A stretch of DNA of 64,000 nucleotides from Algivirga pacifica (GTDB lineage Bacteria > Bacteroidota > Bacteroidia > Cytophagales > Flammeovirgaceae). Every line of letters starts with the position of its first letter. Position 1 is the first letter of the stretch. The stretch lies in contig NZ_BAABJX010000024.1 in NCBI RefSeq assembly GCF_039543525.1, positions 62,001 to 126,000 on the forward strand, in the 5' to 3' direction. The notes beneath the pieces are model-generated. The model did no database searches and was not told the origin of the DNA. It was given only the letters and a program-made list of their open reading frames with translations. Made by a program: the position numbers and the translations under genes. Positions 8,632 to 17,372 of the stretch are shown here, in pieces.

Positions 8632-8790
8632 TTGAATCGTTGAATTTCACCTTCGGTAAGTTGAATTGAGCTTCGCTCGTTGATTCGAGTTGATATGTTG
8701 TATGAGTATAAATATATCCATCAACAGTTCAGCTCAAATCAACGAGTGAAGCTTGCTGCTGAAATTCGAGACGCCGTGTAACGGATTCAA
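8632..8790. repeat. Modular inverted repeat with mini-hairpins
   Basis: Directly after the glycosyltransferase stop come GTTGAATCGTTGAA, TTCACCTTCGGTAA, TTGAGCTTCGCTCG and TTGATTCGAGTTG modules, followed after about 30 bp by degenerate inverse modules (CATCAACAG, TCAAATCAACGAG, GAAGCTTGCTGCTG). These are the building blocks of the repeats at 12.2, 12.7 and 21.0 kb. The span fills the gap between two convergent genes. Confidence 0.65.
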
Positions 8791-8799
8791 CAAATATTG

Positions 8800-9084
8800 C
8801 TATACAAAATTGACGAATATCCAGTACGTCAAGATACTTAAGATAATGACAAAGGACAGACGCATAATGATAGAGCTTCTGTCTTGTGAACGACTTCTGT
8901 TTGACGAGAAGCGAATACGCTCACGAATCCCCTCCATCAGCTCCTCACTCTTTTCTCCTTTTAATAAAGCCTCATATTCTTTTTTCTTCTGCTCCCTGCG
9001 CTCCTTTGCTTCATCATAGTACATGGGCTCATAGTCAAAGTGCCTATTATCAGGCAGTCTGAACATAAATTTAAATTTTCTCAT
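8800..9084 (-). CDS. Small conserved Bacteroidota protein with a C-terminal membrane anchor
   Basis: The 94-residue product has a basic start (MRKFKFMFRLPDN), a D/E/K-rich helical middle with YYDEAKERREQKKKEYE, and a single C-terminal membrane segment (SFVIILSILTYWIFVNF). It resembles short Bacteroidota proteins that carry a PxYYDxxKE motif, sometimes mislabelled as riboflavin synthase beta in databases. Function is unknown. The fit to the family and the tail anchor support it as a real gene. Confidence 0.7.
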   Translation of the reverse strand: MRKFKFMFRLPDNRHFDYEPMYYDEAKERREQKKKEYEALLKGEKSEELMEGIRERIRFSSNRSRSQDRSSIIMRLSFVIILSILTYWIFVNFV

Positions 9085-9341
9085 GGGTGTATATCTTTAT
9101 ATCACTATTCACAAAGATAACAAATTATCATGAATTGGTTACACCGTGCCTTGATGCTAAATAGCCCTCACCTCTTTTTACTTTTATTTAGATATGTTGC
9201 TTAATTTTTTTTAAGTTTAATAACAAGCCTAAAATTGACTCCAAGACCTCATTACCTCTGTAACAAGAAGCCCCTTGTGCAGTTAGGTAATTAGTATAAC
9301 CTATTTTTATCTGTACATTTCATAATTGATACGATACACCC

Positions 9342-12242
9342 ATGACCCTTGGTAGATATCCCGTATACCTGATCCTTATTGCCTGTATAGGCATTTCTTC
9401 TCGTATAGCAGCACAGGAATCCTCCTCTGCATGGGTTGATACTACCCTTGCGAATATGTCTTTGGAAGAAAAAATCGCACAATTACTTATCGTACCTATT
9501 CAGACAGGGCAAGACGCTCAAACTTTTCGTGTTGAACGACTTATCGAAAAGTATGGTGTTGGGGGGGTCGTATTTCAGGATATAGAAAATGTTCATACCG
9601 ATAGTATTCACCTTCTTCAAAATAAATCCACTATACCACTATTTATAGGACTAGATCCTATCAAAGGAATTCTTAACCGGAAGCATAAACCTTTTAATTA
9701 CCCCAAATCCATTACGCTAGGAGCCATAGGAAGCAACCAAGCGATCTACCAATTAGGAGAAGCGATTGCAGAAGAGCACCAAGAATTACTTATTAATTTT
9801 AGTACTATTAATCTGGATAATAATATTCACAAAGATAATCCACATACTACTTGGGGAGATATCAAGGAGCTTATTGTTTCCAAAGGGAGTGCTTTTATTA
9901 GAGGTATACAACGTCGAAATGTTGCCGGTTGCTTAAAATACTTTCCCAAGTCAACTTCCAATCCCTTCTCTGCCGAACATCAAGATAAACTCTTTATCTA
10001 TCGCAACTTGATTGCCGATAGTATCTCCTTACTGATGAGTGAGTACACCATAAAAGACCTACAAAGCAAGCAAGGGCAAACCACTATTCCACTAGTTGCG
10101 GGACATCATAATCCATTACAATTCTTAAGGGACTCTGCCAACTATGAAGGACTCTTTATGGCTAACCTGACGTCTCTCAATCCCTTAGTACAGTATCAAT
10201 ATGCCGGAAGTTCTGCCATACAAACCTTGAAAGATGGATTTAATATGGTGATCACTCCTTATGACATTCCAAGAGTTATTTTTGATATCAAACAAGCCAT
10301 CAATGTAGGACAACTCTCTGAGTCGGTGATTGATCAAAGCGTACGAAAAATTTTATTGGTCAAAGAAAAAAAGATTATCGCACTTCCGGAGCGATCTCCT
10401 ATTTATTATACAGAAAACCAAAAAGAAGCACTCGTACAACAAATTTATGAACAGAGTACGACTGTTATTCACGCTCAGGATAGCATCCTTCCATTCCTAA
10501 AAGTCAATCAACAAAAGGTTGCTGTTATCTCATTAGGGAATGATGATCCTAAAAACCCATTCTATCAGTATACCCAACATTATATTGAAGCAGAACATTT
10601 TCCACTATCTACTCAAAATATTTCCACGGCAGCAGTCAATGATTTGTATAATAAAACCAAAACATTCAACGCCGTTATCGTTGGTATATTTACCGACAGT
10701 AACAGTCCTATTGACCGTTACGGAGTAAGTTATGCCTCAGTCCAATTACTCAAAAAGCTCAGGGCAAGCAATACCAGGGTGATCACCGTGCTATTTGGTT
10801 CTCCTATGGGACTACAATATCTGGACTTTTGTGATAATCTTATTTGTGCCTATGAAACCTCTCCTATTGCACAACGCGTAGTGCCTCAAATTATATTTGG
10901 GGCCGTTGAGAGTACTGGACGATTACCAATCAACATCAGTACTACTATAAAAGGAGGGGTAGGAATACAAACCAATTCCCTACAGCGTATCAGCTATGGA
11001 TTGCCAGAGATGAGCGGTATGGATAGCGAATACCTAAAAAAAGTAGATAGTCTCATAGAGCAATCTATCATACAAGAAGCTTTCCCAGGATGTCAGATTG
11101 TCGCTATACATCATGGACGGATGGTTTTCAATAAAGCTTATGGGCATCTCACCTATAGTAAGAATAAAGCAATCACGACAGAGACCCTTTATGATATCGC
11201 TTCTGTCACCAAGGTAGCCGCGACGGTCCAAGGGCTCATGTACTTGACCTCAAAAAATAAGTTTAATATCTATAATAACCTCGGGTATTATCTTCCTTCT
11301 CTTAGAGGAACGGATAAGTCATCCTTGAGAATCAAAAATATACTAACACACTGTTCGGCACTTAAAGGTGGGTACTTTTTCTGGGGACATGTGATGGATA
11401 TCAACACGCGTTTATTCAATGATAATTATCTTGTCGATAAAGCGAAAGAGGGATATAATGTACAGGTCTCCCCCAATCTTTTTGCCAATGACAGCATTAA
11501 AGACTATATGTGGGATTGGCTAAAAGAAAGTAGTCTATCCAGAAGAAGACGATACCGAGGAGGACGTTATTCCTATCGCTACAGTGACCTGGGTTATTAC
11601 TTCTTTCAACGTATTATCGAAAAGCAAACTGGTCAGCCATTAGATCAATTTCTGGAAGATAGTATCTATGCCCCCATGGGCTTACGTTCCTTAGGATACT
11701 TACCTTATCTCCGAAAAAAAGGCAGAGATATTGCGCCTACAGAATTAGACTTCCGCTACCGACAGGAACTCGTTACGGATGGCTTTGTTCATGATCCTTC
11801 TGCAGCCCTAATGGGAGGAGTGGCCGGACATGCAGGACTATTTAGTACAGCCCATGATTTAGGTATTCTGATGCAAATGAACTTGCAAAATGGTCGTTAT
11901 GGAGGTAAAGAGTTTTTTACAGAAAAAACCCTTAATACCTTCAATAATCGTCCCTATAAAATGTACCGTAATCGACGAGGCTATGGTTGGGACAAACCTA
12001 ACCCCTGGAAAAAAAGCGAAAGCCCTACTTCTCCAAAAGCCTCCACCTATACCTTTGGACATACAGGCTACACGGGTACTTGCGCCTGGGCTGATCCTAA
12101 AAATGAATTGGTCTATGTGTTCTTATGCAATAGGGTCTACCCTTATGCCAATAACCGGACGTTGATTGATCTAGATTTGAGGTCGGAGATACAAGGTATC
12201 TTTTATGAAGCTATTGAGGAGGTTGAATCGTTGAATCGTTGA
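9342..12242 (+). CDS. Secreted GH3-like / serine beta-lactamase-like fusion protein
   Basis: The 966-residue product has a signal peptide cut after IAAQ. Residues about 30-560 align with the GH3 beta-N-acetylhexosaminidase fold (MSLEEKIAQLLIVPI; YGVGGVVFQD; KGILNRK), but the usual KHFPGHG loop reads K199-YFPKST, and the position of the catalytic Asp (consensus FTDALNM) reads MANLTSL with N275. Residues about 580-960 are a class C beta-lactamase/DD-peptidase domain with intact S621-V-T-K624, Y747-S-D and H907-T-G motifs. Related fusions occur in Bacteroidota and probably act in peptidoglycan recycling. Here only the C-terminal half looks active. The last codons and stop fall in a GTTGAATC repeat. 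Confidence 0.88.
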   Translation: MTLGRYPVYLILIACIGISSRIAAQESSSAWVDTTLANMSLEEKIAQLLIVPIQTGQDAQTFRVERLIEKYGVGGVVFQDIENVHTDSIHLLQNKSTIPLFIGLDPIKGILNRKHKPFNYPKSITLGAIGSNQAIYQLGEAIAEEHQELLINFSTINLDNNIHKDNPHTTWGDIKELIVSKGSAFIRGIQRRNVAGCLKYFPKSTSNPFSAEHQDKLFIYRNLIADSISLLMSEYTIKDLQSKQGQTTIPLVAGHHNPLQFLRDSANYEGLFMANLTSLNPLVQYQYAGSSAIQTLKDGFNMVITPYDIPRVIFDIKQAINVGQLSESVIDQSVRKILLVKEKKIIALPERSPIYYTENQKEALVQQIYEQSTTVIHAQDSILPFLKVNQQKVAVISLGNDDPKNPFYQYTQHYIEAEHFPLSTQNISTAAVNDLYNKTKTFNAVIVGIFTDSNSPIDRYGVSYASVQLLKKLRASNTRVITVLFGSPMGLQYLDFCDNLICAYETSPIAQRVVPQIIFGAVESTGRLPINISTTIKGGVGIQTNSLQRISYGLPEMSGMDSEYLKKVDSLIEQSIIQEAFPGCQIVAIHHGRMVFNKAYGHLTYSKNKAITTETLYDIASVTKVAATVQGLMYLTSKNKFNIYNNLGYYLPSLRGTDKSSLRIKNILTHCSALKGGYFFWGHVMDINTRLFNDNYLVDKAKEGYNVQVSPNLFANDSIKDYMWDWLKESSLSRRRRYRGGRYSYRYSDLGYYFFQRIIEKQTGQPLDQFLEDSIYAPMGLRSLGYLPYLRKKGRDIAPTELDFRYRQELVTDGFVHDPSAALMGGVAGHAGLFSTAHDLGILMQMNLQNGRYGGKEFFTEKTLNTFNNRPYKMYRNRRGYGWDKPNPWKKSESPTSPKASTYTFGHTGYTGTCAWADPKNELVYVFLCNRVYPYANNRTLIDLDLRSEIQGIFYEAIEEVESLNR

Positions 12243-12280
12243 ATTTCACCTTTGGTGAGTTGATTCGAGTTGATTTGTTT
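12222..12280. repeat. GTTGAATC modules overlapping the end of the fusion gene
   Basis: GTTGAATC occurs three times in a row, overlapping the final codons and stop at 12240-12242. A TCACC-TTT-GGTGA mini-hairpin and TTGATTCGAGTTGAT follow, the same order as the modules at 8632. Confidence 0.65.
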
Positions 12281-12297
12281 ACAGAACTCTCTCACAG

Positions 12298-12344
12298 TGT
12301 TAAATTGAACTTTGCTTGTTCATGCTGTTTAGTTGAAAAAATAA
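12298..12344. repeat. Left terminal inverted repeat of the ribbon-helix-helix cassette
   Basis: This 47-bp segment ends GTTTAGTTGAAAAAATAA and matches, in inverse orientation, the segment at 12688-12742 across almost its whole length, including the degenerate GAGC-TTC-GCTC hairpin. Between the two lies only the small gene at 12440. Confidence 0.7.
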
Positions 12345-12439
12345 CATATACTCCTCACCATTCGGTGAGTATTGGGAGTTGATTAGTTCAGACAGCTTGC
12401 ACTGTCTATTGACACATAACTGATAACCTTTTTTTAATC

Positions 12440-12682
12440 ATGAAAAATAAGTCCTTAAAATCAAGCTTGCAGACAGCCCTTAAAAATAGTATTAGTACAC
12501 CTGATAATAATCGCACAACATTACCTTTGGGGTTTAGCCTTTCGAAAGCCCAGCTGCATCAGCTCAAAAAACTGGCAGATAAACAACAAAGAAGCCTGAA
12601 CGAGGTCATCGATGAGGCTATTGGATTTTATCTCGAATTTCAAGTAGAGCTAGAAGATGAAGCGTTTATTGATAATGTTTAG
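12440..12682 (+). CDS. Small ribbon-helix-helix-like DNA-binding protein
   Basis: The 80-residue product has a disordered Ser/Lys/Asn-rich start, a short beta-strand candidate (TTLPLGFSLS, about residues 27-36) and two helices (KAQLHQLKKLADKQQ and SLNEVIDEAIGFYLEF), the order expected for a CopG/MetJ-type ribbon-helix-helix repressor. Such proteins dimerise and bind DNA through the strand; many are antitoxins. No toxin gene is adjacent. The gene sits alone between 47-55 bp inverted repeats, suggesting a small mobile or repeat-borne cassette. The family assignment is by pattern only. Confidence 0.6.
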   Translation: MKNKSLKSSLQTALKNSISTPDNNRTTLPLGFSLSKAQLHQLKKLADKQQRSLNEVIDEAIGFYLEFQVELEDEAFIDNV

Positions 12683-12687
12683 CTGTT

Positions 12688-12742
12688 TTATTTTTTCAAC
12701 TAAACACCATGAACGAGCGAAGCTCAATTAAACATTATGAAC
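12688..12742. repeat. Right terminal inverted repeat of the ribbon-helix-helix cassette
   Basis: TTATTTTTTCAACTAAAC (12688-12705) begins the inverse of the left repeat, followed by GAACGAGCGAAGCTC and a second AAACATTATGAAC. The first ATG available to the next gene (12737) lies within this repeat. Confidence 0.75.
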
Positions 12743-12745
12743 TCC

Positions 12746-14893
12746 ATGAACAAACAACTTCTTATACTATCCTTCTTCTGTTGGCTTCCTGTACTAGGGT
12801 GGGGGCAAGCCAATACCTACGCCCTTATCCCTTCTCAACAAATTACCGTTACCCAAAAAGAGGATACCCAATTATCTCAAGCTTGGGCAGGAGGACTTAA
12901 TGCTGTATACTTTCAAAGTATGGATCTTAATGAAGATGGGATGGAAGACCTTGTAGGTTTTGATAAGTCAGCCGGTCGATTATCCATTTTTATAAAAAAA
13001 GAAAATACTTTTCAATATAGCCCTGAGTATACGACTCTATTTCCGGAGTTTCTTTACTGGTTTGCCTTGGTCGATTACAACTGTGACGGACACAAAGACT
13101 TATTTACCGGAGACAATAATACTGTATATCTTTATCCCAATACTTCAAGTGAAAATCTGAGCCTTTTTGGTGAACGCATCAAACTGGAAACCACAAACTC
13201 TTTGGGGAATCCTACTTCCCTAAGAATACCTATTACGGACATTCCTTCCTTTACCGATATCGATGGAGATGGCGATATTGACGTTTTTACTTATGACAGC
13301 AATGGGAATATTCAATGGCATAAGAATTTTAGTATGGAAGAAAATAATGACTGTCAGCAAATACTATTGGCATTGGAAGACCGACAATGGGGAAACATAC
13401 GGGAATGTGGAGATTGTGCTACCTTTTTATTTTCAGAGGAAGAAACCTGTGAGGGAAATAGTAATCTGCGCCCTGCCCATGCCGGAGGTAGTCTTTTGTT
13501 GGCAGATCTCAATCAAAATGGTGTTCGGGACCTGGTTAGTAGCGAAGTGGAATGTACAACCCTATTTCCTTTCTTAAACGAAGGGACTACGGAGATGCCT
13601 CAATTCTCAATGCTTAATGAAGAAGTATTCTCTGAAAATAGCAATAAGGTAGACTTGGTATTTCCTTCCTTATCGGCTATTAAACTGGATAACAAAATAA
13701 CGCTTCTAGGAAGCAGTAACCTTTTTGTCGATGATCTTTATGCTATTGACTTCTCCCATTCTAGCTATCAATACGAATTATCAGAGAACAATACCTATAC
13801 CTTGAAGTCGACTTCTTTTCTTCAAGAAGAAATGATTGATATAGGTGCTTTTTCTACGCTCAGTACGGCTGATATAGATAAAGACGGAGATACTGATCTA
13901 TTAATAGGGCAACGTGGACAGAGTGAACGAGCAGCACAACTTTTTCTCTTTGAGAATATAGGAACAGACATCGCTCCTGAGTTCACTTTACAATCAGAGA
14001 ACTACCTGAATCTATCTTCCCTTGAGCTGTACGACTTAACACCTCAATGGGCCGACCTCGATCAGGATGGACTTCTAGATTTACTCTTTTTGGGTAGGGA
14101 TACACCATTTTCCTCCCAAACACAAGTCTATTACCTTCCTCAAACCTCTGAAGGTTGGAACCTTGACAACCTACAAACACTGGATATCCGCCTCTTTCCC
14201 CAGAGTACTTTAAACTTACAGGATATTAATGGAGATCAGCTACTGGATATTCTCTCTGGTGATTTCAATGGCACCCTCCATACCTATATTAACCAAGGAA
14301 ACCTGAGTTTTGAAAAGCAATCCACTCCTTTTTTGGGGATTAATGATTTTCAGAATCGTTACCCTTCCATCTTATTGCTAGATTTTAATGAAGATGGGAA
14401 AGAGGATTTACTTTTGGGAGGAAACGATGGGAAACTAAAAATAGCTTACGACTATAAAAACCAAGAGACCCCAATTTTTCAGGAAGAACTCATGTATAAT
14501 CCTCAAAGTGCACAGCTATATCCCTCTAGACTAGGCAGGCATTTAAGTCTTGCTCCTTTAGGGAATTTTATACTATCAGGAAGTGCTGCTGGAGGTATAT
14601 TATTGTTTGAGAAAGGACTATTTGAGGTAACTGCTACGATAGAAGAAAAACAACCGACTACTCCGATTACCCTATACCCTAATCCAGCACAGGAATACCT
14701 CAAAATTGCTAATCAAGCCACGACTCCTGCTACTATTCGCATGATACAGGCAGATGGTCGACATAAAGCGACATGGCAAGTACCCGCCAATCAAACTAAA
14801 ACGTTTGATATTTCCTCTTGGGGTAAAGGGGGTTACTTTTGTATGGTGGAAGTAGGAGGGGAGGTTTACAGGCAAAAAATTATTATAAAGTAG
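12746..14893 (+). CDS. Secreted FG-GAP repeat protein with T9SS C-terminal sorting domain
   Basis: The 715-residue product starts MNKQLLILSFFCWLPVLGWGQ, a signal peptide; the alternative ATG at 12737 lies in repeat DNA and adds three residues. The body has repeated calcium-binding type loops (MDLNEDGMED, VDYNCDGHKD, IDGDGDIDV, LDQDGLLD, LDFNEDGKED) of the FG-GAP/VCBS beta-propeller family. The last 75 residues (ITLYPNPAQEYLKI...KGGYFCMVEVGGEVYRQKIII) are a type A T9SS sorting domain that would be removed on export to the surface. It is therefore a likely cargo of the secretion system encoded at 26-45 kb. Ligand is unknown. Confidence 0.88.
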   Translation: MNKQLLILSFFCWLPVLGWGQANTYALIPSQQITVTQKEDTQLSQAWAGGLNAVYFQSMDLNEDGMEDLVGFDKSAGRLSIFIKKENTFQYSPEYTTLFPEFLYWFALVDYNCDGHKDLFTGDNNTVYLYPNTSSENLSLFGERIKLETTNSLGNPTSLRIPITDIPSFTDIDGDGDIDVFTYDSNGNIQWHKNFSMEENNDCQQILLALEDRQWGNIRECGDCATFLFSEEETCEGNSNLRPAHAGGSLLLADLNQNGVRDLVSSEVECTTLFPFLNEGTTEMPQFSMLNEEVFSENSNKVDLVFPSLSAIKLDNKITLLGSSNLFVDDLYAIDFSHSSYQYELSENNTYTLKSTSFLQEEMIDIGAFSTLSTADIDKDGDTDLLIGQRGQSERAAQLFLFENIGTDIAPEFTLQSENYLNLSSLELYDLTPQWADLDQDGLLDLLFLGRDTPFSSQTQVYYLPQTSEGWNLDNLQTLDIRLFPQSTLNLQDINGDQLLDILSGDFNGTLHTYINQGNLSFEKQSTPFLGINDFQNRYPSILLLDFNEDGKEDLLLGGNDGKLKIAYDYKNQETPIFQEELMYNPQSAQLYPSRLGRHLSLAPLGNFILSGSAAGGILLFEKGLFEVTATIEEKQPTTPITLYPNPAQEYLKIANQATTPATIRMIQADGRHKATWQVPANQTKTFDISSWGKGGYFCMVEVGGEVYRQKIIIK

Positions 14894-15003
14894 GTATTTA
14901 TATGTATTGAATACAAACAGCGATACATAAAATGAAAATTTCTAGTGTCCTCTTTTAAAATAGAGTTGTCCTCTTGAAAAGAGGATTTATAAATACCATA
15001 CGA

Positions 15004-15483
15004 ATGAGGAAACTATTAACTTTTTGCAGCTTTATTTTTTTAATTACTTCCTGTGCTGACACTCCTTCTTCCATTATAAAGAAAGTAGAAGGAAAGTGGA
15101 CTTTAGTCTCCGTAGAAGAGACAGATAATAACAATGGCATTCTCCTTAAAGGAGGTGAGTTTGACTTCTCTCAGCCTTGTGAAATAGAAAAGGATACCTT
15201 CACACAGTGCTCAGGGGAGATCATCACTTCTACAGGAAATAGAATAAGCTTTATCTATAATATAGCCATGGGTAGTGGGAAGAATAAGGATGTGATCAAC
15301 TTTTATACGGAGGAATTCAGCGATGATAAACAGTTTACTTTAGCCCTGCACGGAAGTGGAGAAATCGAACACCTAGATGAAGAAGAGTTTACCTTTTACT
15401 CCCATGCGTATACCGCTATTCATGATTCTACCATTTTGAGCACAAATACATTTCCAGTAAAAATTACATTACAGAGACAGTAA
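15004..15483 (+). CDS. Small lipoprotein, lipocalin-like (first of a pair)
   Basis: The 159-residue product begins MRKLLTFCSFIFLITSC, a lipoprotein signal; the frame is open back to 14974 but the signal decides the start. After the lipid anchor comes VEGKWTLVSVEE, a lipocalin-like opening, then two cysteines in a PC...C.G arrangement (QPCEIEK...QCSGE) and a predicted beta-rich body. The neighbouring gene at 15535 codes for a related protein. Function is unknown; it is probably an envelope binding protein. Confidence 0.78.
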   Translation: MRKLLTFCSFIFLITSCADTPSSIIKKVEGKWTLVSVEETDNNNGILLKGGEFDFSQPCEIEKDTFTQCSGEIITSTGNRISFIYNIAMGSGKNKDVINFYTEEFSDDKQFTLALHGSGEIEHLDEEEFTFYSHAYTAIHDSTILSTNTFPVKITLQRQ

Positions 15484-15534
15484 TTATTAGCCCGCTAGCT
15501 CAATCATACTTTTTTTATACAAACAAAATCAACC

Positions 15535-15981
15535 ATGAAACTGACAAATATTCTTTTCGTAACTGCGTTAATAAGCTTTTTAATATCAGGCTGCAATCAA
15601 AATGAGCAACAAGTAATGGCCGATAAGACCCAGGGAAAGTGGGTTGTCGATAAAATAGAAGGAAGTACTTCCAACACTGGTTTGGAAGGTACACATTTTA
15701 TATTTGAACCTTGTGATACAGATCCTTCCAGTACTACCGATTGTGATGGACTGTTTGTGGATAAGGATGAACAGGAGTATCCGTTTATATTTAGTGTTGT
15801 ACCAATTGGTAATGCTTCGATTAATATGGAATTATATTACGGAGAAGCAAGTATATCAGACGGGACAGGAAATTCCCTCACTGGAGCCGGAGATGTCTTA
15901 CTCCTTGAAGAGGATGACTTTGTATTTCAGACATATCACAATACTGGATTGATAACGATTTACTTAAAGCGTATTAATTAA
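15535..15981 (+). CDS. Small lipoprotein, lipocalin-like (second of a pair)
   Basis: The 148-residue product has a lipoprotein signal ending LISGC. It shares with the upstream protein the TQGKW opening, the paired cysteines (EPCDTD...DCDGL), and a late G-x-G...L-x-E-x-x-F-x-F stretch. The 51-bp gap suggests co-transcription and origin by duplication, although identity is low. No function can be assigned. Confidence 0.78.
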   Translation: MKLTNILFVTALISFLISGCNQNEQQVMADKTQGKWVVDKIEGSTSNTGLEGTHFIFEPCDTDPSSTTDCDGLFVDKDEQEYPFIFSVVPIGNASINMELYYGEASISDGTGNSLTGAGDVLLLEEDDFVFQTYHNTGLITIYLKRIN

Positions 15982-16076
15982 TTGGTTAAGCGTTTAAGAG
16001 CTTACCATATCATCAGTATCTCTATCGGAAAACCTGAAAAGAACCTTCCCGTTATCTTTATTCCATTGAAAAAGTA

Positions 16077-16084
16077 TATTTTTG
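16077..16084 (+). promoter_or_regulatory. TAnnTTTG -7 box upstream of the methyltransferase gene
   Basis: TATTTTTG at 16077-16084 matches the Bacteroidota -7 consensus, 40 bp upstream of the ATG at 16124. The -33 element is weak. Confidence 0.4.
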
Positions 16085-16123
16085 CCCCTATATATTTGAT
16101 CAAAATCAGGGGCAAAATACACT

Positions 16124-17302
16124 ATGGACATTAAAGACTTTATAGAAGCACACCTACAAGACGATCCTACACAGTTAATGCTACAAGCCAGCCGCTACCC
16201 CGATATTCCAATGGCTTACGTAGTCACACAAATACAAGGAAGACAGAAAGCCAAGGAAAAACTCCCTTCCTGGTACGACAATACGGCCTTAGAATACCCT
16301 GTAAAACTCTCTATGGAGCAATGTTCTTCAGAAGCCACTGGACTCTATAAAGCTTCCTTAATAAAAGGAAAACAGGGTATTGACTTAACCGGAGGCTTTG
16401 GGGTAGATACCTATTTCTTCTCTCAAAAATTTGAGTCTTTTGCTTATGTGGAACGACAAGAGGAGCTAGCTGAACTGGTCAAAAAAAACATGGAGGTCCT
16501 TGATGTAGGAAATGTCAACATACATGCACAGGATGGGGTTACTTATTTAAAAAATATTTCTGAGAGAGTTGACTTTATCTACTTAGACCCTGCCCGTAGA
16601 GATGAGTTCAATGAAAAAGTAGTAAGGATCGAAGAATGTGAGCCTAATATCAAGGAACTACAAGACTCACTCGTGGAAAAAGGGAAAGAGGTGATGATCA
16701 AACTCTCTCCTATGTTGGATATCAAGCAAACCATTCAAACGATTCCTTATATCCGGGAAGTACAAGTAGTCAGTGTCCAGAATGAATGTAAGGAGATCTT
16801 GTTATTACTCTCTAAAGAACTCCCTGAGGAACCCGCTATTGTCAGTATTAATATCTCAAAAGATGGTCGTAACCTCCAACGCTTTTCTTTCTTGTACTCG
16901 GAAGAGGAATATGCTGCCTCTACCTATGCTGAAAAAGCGGAAACTTATATCTATGAACCTAACGTGGCTATTCTAAAAGCAGGAGGGTATAAAACAATCG
17001 GGAATCAATACGGCTTAAAAAAACTTCACCCTAACAGTCATCTATATACCTCTGAAACTTTAATAGAAGATTTTCCGGGAAGAATATTCGAATGTGTCCA
17101 GCAATTTGGATTTGGTAAGAAAGAGATTAAAAAACATCTCAGTATGAAGAAGGCAAATATTACCGTGCGTAATTTTCCGTTAACGGTAGCGCAGATCCGA
17201 AAGAAAACTGGATTGCAGGATGGGGGAGAGGTCTACCTTTTTGCAACTACGGATATCAAGAATCAGAAAACCATACTTAAGTGTATTAAAAGTAAAAGGT
17301 AA
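16124..17302 (+). CDS. THUMP-like domain SAM-dependent methyltransferase
   Basis: The 392-residue product carries a Rossmann methyltransferase core with motif I GIDLTGGFGVDTYFFS, an acidic YVERQEELAEL motif and YLDPARRDE, the equivalent of motif IV with a DPAR signature. A C-terminal THUMP-like region follows (about residues 290-392, with NFPLTVAQIRKKTGLQDGG). The family is common in Bacteroidota and is presumed to methylate RNA; its substrate is not established. The N-terminus (DIPMAYVVTQIQGRQKAKEKLPSW) is typical of the family. The stop codon is part of a tandem-repeat palindrome shared with aspS. Confidence 0.87.
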   Translation: MDIKDFIEAHLQDDPTQLMLQASRYPDIPMAYVVTQIQGRQKAKEKLPSWYDNTALEYPVKLSMEQCSSEATGLYKASLIKGKQGIDLTGGFGVDTYFFSQKFESFAYVERQEELAELVKKNMEVLDVGNVNIHAQDGVTYLKNISERVDFIYLDPARRDEFNEKVVRIEECEPNIKELQDSLVEKGKEVMIKLSPMLDIKQTIQTIPYIREVQVVSVQNECKEILLLLSKELPEEPAIVSINISKDGRNLQRFSFLYSEEEYAASTYAEKAETYIYEPNVAILKAGGYKTIGNQYGLKKLHPNSHLYTSETLIEDFPGRIFECVQQFGFGKKEIKKHLSMKKANITVRNFPLTVAQIRKKTGLQDGGEVYLFATTDIKNQKTILKCIKSKR

Positions 17303-17372
17303 AAAGTAATAGGTAAAAGGTAAAACCTCAAAACACCTATTACCTTTTACCTATTACCTATTACTTTTTCAA
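17296..17372. repeat. Palindrome with GGTAAAA/AGGTAAT heptamer arms
   Basis: The left arm AAAAAGTAATAGGTAAAAGG with following TAA is inverse to the right arm ending CCTATTACTTTTT, but the right arm holds one additional 7-bp unit (AATAGGT). It lies between convergent genes; the TAA stops of both genes (17300-17302 and 17361-17363) belong to the arms. It can act as a bidirectional terminator. Confidence 0.8.

Noticed and set aside
12709..12900. Short reading frame beginning MNERSSIKHYE
   Set aside because: Its start is the GAACGAGCGAAGCTC repeat module and the rest overlaps the FG-GAP gene in another frame.
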